Shown: in pieces, positions 6,000 to 6,042 of the stretch | Numbering within the stretch: position 1 is the first letter of the stretch | How the letters are laid out: every line of letters starts with the position of its first letter | Assembly (NCBI GenBank): GCA_029062725.1 | Contig: JAIDPP010000065.1 | Span: 1-6,042, forward strand | Reading direction: 5' to 3' | DNA from: Muribaculaceae bacterium | Lineage (GTDB): Bacteria; Bacteroidota; Bacteroidia; Bacteroidales; Muribaculaceae | Length of the DNA stretch: 6,042 nucleotides | Program-made: the position numbers and the translations under genes | Notes under the pieces: generated by a model | Databases searched by the model: none | What the model was told of the DNA's origin: nothing | The model's input: the letters and a program-made list of their open reading frames with translations, nothing else

Positions 6000-6042
6000 T
6001 TAACCCTTGCGGATCTTTTTGGCTGCTTTTGCCCCTCTCAAC
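6000..6042 (-). CDS. Possible C-terminal end of an unidentified gene (partial)
   Basis: At the right edge one minus-strand frame reads LRGAKAAKKIRKG and then a TAA stop (6000-6002), a basic and lysine-rich C-terminus that looks like a genuine protein end. A second frame stays open slightly longer (VERGKSSQKDPQGLIKE, stop at 5989-5991) and the third closes at once. Thirteen codons are too few to identify a family, and most of the gene would lie outside the window. The Ala/Lys/Gly composition makes the first frame more natural. If real, it lies about 130 bp upstream of the DUF308-like gene on the same strand. Confidence 0.35.
   Translation of the reverse strand, partial: LRGAKAAKKIRKG

Overview
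The window looks like chromosomal DNA of a Bacteroidales bacterium (phylum Bacteroidota), possibly near Muribaculaceae, Prevotella or Bacteroides. Four things point there: a TPR lipoprotein/membrane/HTH regulator of a kind abundant in that group; a BspA-type leucine-rich-repeat secreted protein with a C-terminal 'GIYIVR..' tail; genes starting without a Shine-Dalgarno sequence; and two perfect matches to the Bacteroides -7 promoter box TAnnTTTG. The genus-level guess is inference. I see no mobile element, CRISPR array, tRNA or rRNA.

Layout. One gene runs on the plus strand (23-1762): a predicted membrane-spanning sensor-regulator with a periplasmic helical-repeat domain and a cytoplasmic HTH-like end. 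Everything else is on the minus strand. Read 5'->3' on that strand it is: the probable last codons of an unidentified gene (6042-6000), a six-helix DUF308/HdeD-like membrane protein with a long charged tail (5870-5079), the RNase P RNA gene rnpB with its own promoter (about 5039-4665), a YihY/BrkB-family membrane protein (4572-3148), and a BspA-like LRR protein (3050-1743). The plus-strand regulator and the BspA-like gene converge and overlap by 20 bp at their 3' ends. Every intergenic stretch is shorter than about 135 bp, except the interval holding rnpB.

How the parts relate. rnpB is a housekeeping RNA and is the firmest call; P1, P2, P3, P4, P12, P19 and the tRNA-CCA-binding GGU can all be traced. 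DUF308, rnpB and yihY are co-directional, but the sequence does not show that they share a transcript or a pathway. The regulator/BspA pair is the most suggestive functional unit: a membrane-anchored one-component regulator beside a surface protein with its own promoter. Regulation of one by the other is a hypothesis only. Most of the window is ordinary chromosome. The best targets for a second look are the regulator/BspA pair, details of the RNase P RNA (P19 and an ACATAA variant near P4), the hairpin between rnpB and yihY, and the leader of the DUF308 gene.
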